Assembly: GCA_030849075.1 (NCBI GenBank)
Contig: JASAOO010003359.1
Span: forward strand, 1-46,808
Direction: 5' to 3'
From: Zelonia costaricensis
Taxonomy: Eukaryota > Euglenozoa > Kinetoplastea > Trypanosomatida > Trypanosomatidae
DNA length: 46,808 nt
The position numbers were made by a program, and so were the translations under genes. Below are positions 44,051 to 46,808 of this stretch, piece after piece (within the stretch, counting starts at the first letter, position 1; the number at the start of each line of letters is the position of its first letter). A model generated the notes under the pieces. It did no database searches and was not told the origin of the DNA. It was given only the letters and a program-made list of their open reading frames with translations.

Positions 44051-46351
44051 CTACCGTGAGAACCAAGCGTTGCCCTTGGACTGCTGCGCCTTGCCGACTG
44101 GCGCGCGGCGGATGCCGGTGCTGGGCAGGGACGGGAACGTCTCCTCGTTGATCACGAGGCCGCGGCCCGCGTACGTCGGAATCGACCCAGGCACCGAGGA
44201 GGCCCCCGGTGGTCCGGAGGAGGCGGACGCGGCCGCGCCCCACGTGCGCTGCGTGCTGGTTGCCTGCGGCTTCAGCGACGCCGCGGCATTGTTCGAGGTC
44301 GGAGAGGACGTCGTCGGCGACGTGGCGTTTGCGTTCGAGCTGGGGTCCTGATGTTGTGACGTGGTGGCGCCGCCGAACTTGGTGCGGGTGTCGCTGGTCA
44401 GCCACGCGTTCTGCTTGCCACCGCGCCCCTTGTTCTTGCGGAACGGCGACGGCGCCCCGGCCGGGGCCGGCGTGGCGTTGAGCACCCCTCCACCACCACC
44501 ACCACTGCTGTTGGTGTTGGTGATGCTGTTGTGGTGGTTCGGTCCACCGTTGTTGTTGTTCCGCCCTGCGGTGCGGCTGCGCTGCTCCTCTGCACGCGCC
44601 GCCGCCGCCTGCGCCTCCGCCTCCTTGCGCGCGTCCTCCTCGCGGGCCCGGGCAATGCGCTGAATCTCGGGCGCCATGCGCATCTTGTACACCTCCTGCA
44701 GCGCCGACTGCTTCTCCGGCACCGGCACCGTCGCGACCACGAGCGGGAAGACTTGATGGAAGACCTGCGAGTCAGGGAAGCACTCACGCGACAGCATGTC
44801 GTAGTACTCGGAGGTCATTATGGCACCGTTGATGAAGTCGCGGGTGCAGCCACGGAAGCGGCCGTAGGCGACGGGGGAGGTCAAGTGCCGGCTGAGCAAG
44901 TCGTTCAGCCGCTGCTCCAGCTGTCGCTTGTCCGTCGGCAGCCTGTTTTTGCTGTTGTAGTTGCTCATGTCCTCCGCCACGCCGAACGCGGACGTCGACG
45001 GCTGGTTGTGGCGGTTGCCTTGGTAGCTGTTGTTGTTGCCGCCGCCGCCGAACCCACGCGCACCGCCGGGGCGTCCGGTGGGCGCTGCAGCAACGCCAGC
45101 GGCGGCGCTGTACCGTATCAGCACGGGGAGGGCGCTGCTGTTCAGGTAGTACGGCGGGATGCCGTTCTCCTCCGGCGCGTGCACCTTCTCAGCGCCACCG
45201 CCACCGCCGCCGCCTCCGCGCCGACCACCGCCGCGGTGTTGATTGGACTTGCTGGGCAGCATGTCGACCGTCTCGATGCGGAAGACGTGATCGAAGCGGA
45301 TCTGGATTACGTTCATGTTCGACGCCGTCGCCGGCGCCGCGCCGCTGGGCCCGCTGCCGCCGCTGGAGCTCGAGGCCTCGCCGAACATCGCGGGCGAGAA
45401 GGACATCTTCGCTTTTACGCCGTGCACGCGCTGCTTGTGAACCATCAGATCGATTTCGTTGCCGAAGACGCGCAGCATGAGGTCGAGCGAGGCGCAGTCG
45501 GGGTGGTCGCAAATCTTGTGGCACGTCGTGAAGTGCTGATCCAGCTTCTGCCGCGTCGCGTAGAAGGTGAAGGTGTACTGCCCACGGTTGCACACGTCGC
45601 ACGTGTAGTGATCCTTCTGCATGTGCTTGAGCAGAGCCTCGCCGTCGTAGAAGCGGTTCGCGCGCTTGCAGAAGCGGCAGGGTGGGTGGCCCGTGAAGGA
45701 GGAGGAGTCGTGCCGGCACTGCCCCTCCGCGTGCTGGCTGAGGGCAATGGGCGAGTAGGCGATCTGCTCGCACAGAAACGCGGGGCGATGCTGGAGGCAC
45801 ACCTCGCAGTAGCCAAAATCGTGGTCGACACGGAGGTGGTCCTTCAGCATCCCCATCTCCACGAATGGGTCCTGGTGGCCCTGGCACCAACACCCTTCCA
45901 TCGGGCATGTGTACTCGTACAGCTTTGCCACCTCGACGGCGAGCTGCGGCGAGTCGATGACGCAGCCCAGGCGCCGGTCCACCGTCACCACGCGACGCAT
46001 GTTCGCCATCTCCTCCGCCGAGTACTGCTCCTCCTCACGACTCAGCAGCCGGGTCACGATGGGCATCTCCGTCGCCTCCTTGCGGCACACCGGGCAGCTG
46101 CCCTTGTTCAGCGTGTGAATGCGGAGACCGCAGCTGTAGCACGTGAAGTGGCCACACGGGAACACGCACAGGGCCCGGCAGGCCCCAGCGCAGATGATGC
46201 ACTCCACCGGGGTCCCCTCCCACCCGGCTTGGTTATACGAGGCGCCGGTGTTGCCAGCATTATACATGGGCGCGCCGCCCGGGAAACCGCCGCCGCCGCC
46301 TCCCCCTCCACCACTGCGGCCTCGCCCTCGTGGGTCTGCGCTACTGTCCAT
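44051..46351 (-). CDS. ZNF598: ZNF598/Hel2-type RING E3 ubiquitin ligase
   Basis: 766 residues from the only credible ATG in the frame. After a Gly-rich tail is a C3HC4 RING with C51, C54, C66, H68, C71, C74, C86 and C89. A series of C2H2-type fingers follows (about 145-345): YTCPMEGC...HLRVDH, YCEVCLQHRP, PCRFCKRANRFYDGEALLKHMQKDH, YTCDVCNRGQYTF and DHPDCAS...HKQRVH. The middle is Gly/Asn/Arg-rich, and the C-terminal part has LEQRLNDLLSRHL and TRDFINGAIMTSEYYDML (about 475-560), then a charged coil and a low-complexity tail. In yeast and humans this ligase recognises collided ribosomes and ubiquitinates small-subunit proteins to start ribosome quality control. The domain order is diagnostic. 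The trypanosomatid substrates are inferred. Confidence 0.95.
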   Translation of the reverse strand: MDSSADPRGRGRSGGGGGGGGGFPGGAPMYNAGNTGASYNQAGWEGTPVECIICAGACRALCVFPCGHFTCYSCGLRIHTLNKGSCPVCRKEATEMPIVTRLLSREEEQYSAEEMANMRRVVTVDRRLGCVIDSPQLAVEVAKLYEYTCPMEGCWCQGHQDPFVEMGMLKDHLRVDHDFGYCEVCLQHRPAFLCEQIAYSPIALSQHAEGQCRHDSSSFTGHPPCRFCKRANRFYDGEALLKHMQKDHYTCDVCNRGQYTFTFYATRQKLDQHFTTCHKICDHPDCASLDLMLRVFGNEIDLMVHKQRVHGVKAKMSFSPAMFGEASSSSGGSGPSGAAPATASNMNVIQIRFDHVFRIETVDMLPSKSNQHRGGGRRGGGGGGGGAEKVHAPEENGIPPYYLNSSALPVLIRYSAAAGVAAAPTGRPGGARGFGGGGNNNSYQGNRHNQPSTSAFGVAEDMSNYNSKNRLPTDKRQLEQRLNDLLSRHLTSPVAYGRFRGCTRDFINGAIMTSEYYDMLSRECFPDSQVFHQVFPLVVATVPVPEKQSALQEVYKMRMAPEIQRIARAREEDARKEAEAQAAAARAEEQRSRTAGRNNNNGGPNHHNSITNTNSSGGGGGGVLNATPAPAGAPSPFRKNKGRGGKQNAWLTSDTRTKFGGATTSQHQDPSSNANATSPTTSSPTSNNAAASLKPQATSTQRTWGAAASASSGPPGASSVPGSIPTYAGRGLVINEETFPSLPSTGIRRAPVGKAQQSKGNAWFSR

Positions 46352-46808
46352 GTACACCTGAAGTTCGACGTGCGTGGCTGCGTGTCTAGTTTCTTCTTGT
46401 TGGTGGCCCAACGGGGAATTAAGAGATGATGAACGTGCGAGAGCGAAAACAAACAGAGAAAGAGAGATGTGGGGTACGCTATAGCTGTGGTGGGGTGGAG
46501 AAGGAGCGCGCCAGGTGCGCTGCCGATGGAGGCGCTCTGTGTGAGAGACCGGTGAGTCAGGCGGCGAAGTGGCGCGAGGCGGAGAGACTCCTGCGCGACG
46601 GCGCGTGCACAAACAAAACACGGAATCACGCAAGCGCAGTGGGGAGAGTGAAGCCGACGCACTGCGGCAGCAGTGGCAGAGACGACGCACAGGCACACAC
46701 AGAGAGAGGAAGGCCTGAGACGCACACACACAAGCGCACACGGGTGGCCCAAGAAGGTGGCCCCTGGAGAAGAGCGCGCAGTGGGTAGAGAGAGAAAGAC
46801 AGAGAAGG
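46352..46808. other. 5' flank of the ZNF598-like gene, window edge
   Basis: 457 nt with no gene. It holds the acceptor region (about 46396-46470) and CA-rich stretches near 46694-46742. No further coding start toward the window end is supported. Confidence 0.6.
46396..46470 (-). promoter_or_regulatory. predicted spliced-leader acceptor, ZNF598-like gene
   Basis: A T-rich sense-strand tract (CTCTCTTTCTCTGTTTGTTTTC) is followed by pyrimidine-rich DNA, and the next AG is at 46397-46396. The leader would be about 44 nt. Confidence 0.5.

Noticed and set aside
1..46808. Strand switch or origin-like region within the window
   Set aside because: All twelve genes point the same way, and no divergent or convergent junction is present.

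Overview
The window looks like nuclear DNA of a trypanosomatid, most likely a Leishmania-like member of the Leishmaniinae. All twelve convincing genes are intron-free and lie on the minus strand with no strand switch, as in a polycistronic transcription unit. Coding regions are very GC-rich and carry long Ala/Ser/Pro-rich inserts. Gaps of about 0.7-3 kb between genes are full of (CA)n/(GT)n tracts. Nearly every start codon has a pyrimidine tract plus AG just upstream on the sense strand, as expected for spliced-leader trans-splicing. Many long open frames start at non-ATG codons, so I used the first in-frame ATG behind a plausible acceptor.

Layout in order of transcription (right to left): a ZNF598/Hel2-type RING E3 ligase (46351-44051); a calcyphosin-like EF-hand protein (42712-41462); pyridoxal kinase (39632-38721); a GNAT acetyltransferase resembling NAA60 (37893-36895); a 1951-residue alpha-solenoid protein that may be a rotatin homologue (36171-30316); a HOOK-like coiled-coil protein (29387-27126); VPS41 (25995-21703); the U3 snoRNP protein IMP4 (20693-19827); a SNF2-family ATPase (18698-14460); a 2198-residue Tudor plus tandem-BRCT protein (13425-6829); an Frm2-type nitroreductase (6089-5319); and a cysteine-rich PLAC8 protein (2178-1528). 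The genes do not form one pathway, as is normal for such units. They cover translation quality control, ribosome assembly, vesicle tethering, chromatin and the cytoskeleton.

The best candidates for something undescribed are three. First, the 2198-residue protein has an AT-hook, a Tudor domain that reads like the first Tudor of 53BP1, and two BRCT-like repeats, so it may be a highly diverged 53BP1/Crb2-type DNA-damage mediator. Second, VPS41 carries a LysM-like insertion before its RING. Third, a 33-nt inverted repeat with arms about 500 nt apart lies between the SNF2 and Tudor/BRCT genes. The largest gene-free interval (2179-5318) holds a compositionally different island with a strong hairpin and an ambiguous base, possibly a decayed retroposon. 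I saw no tRNA, rRNA, CRISPR or intact mobile element. All family calls come from reading motifs by eye; no searches were run.
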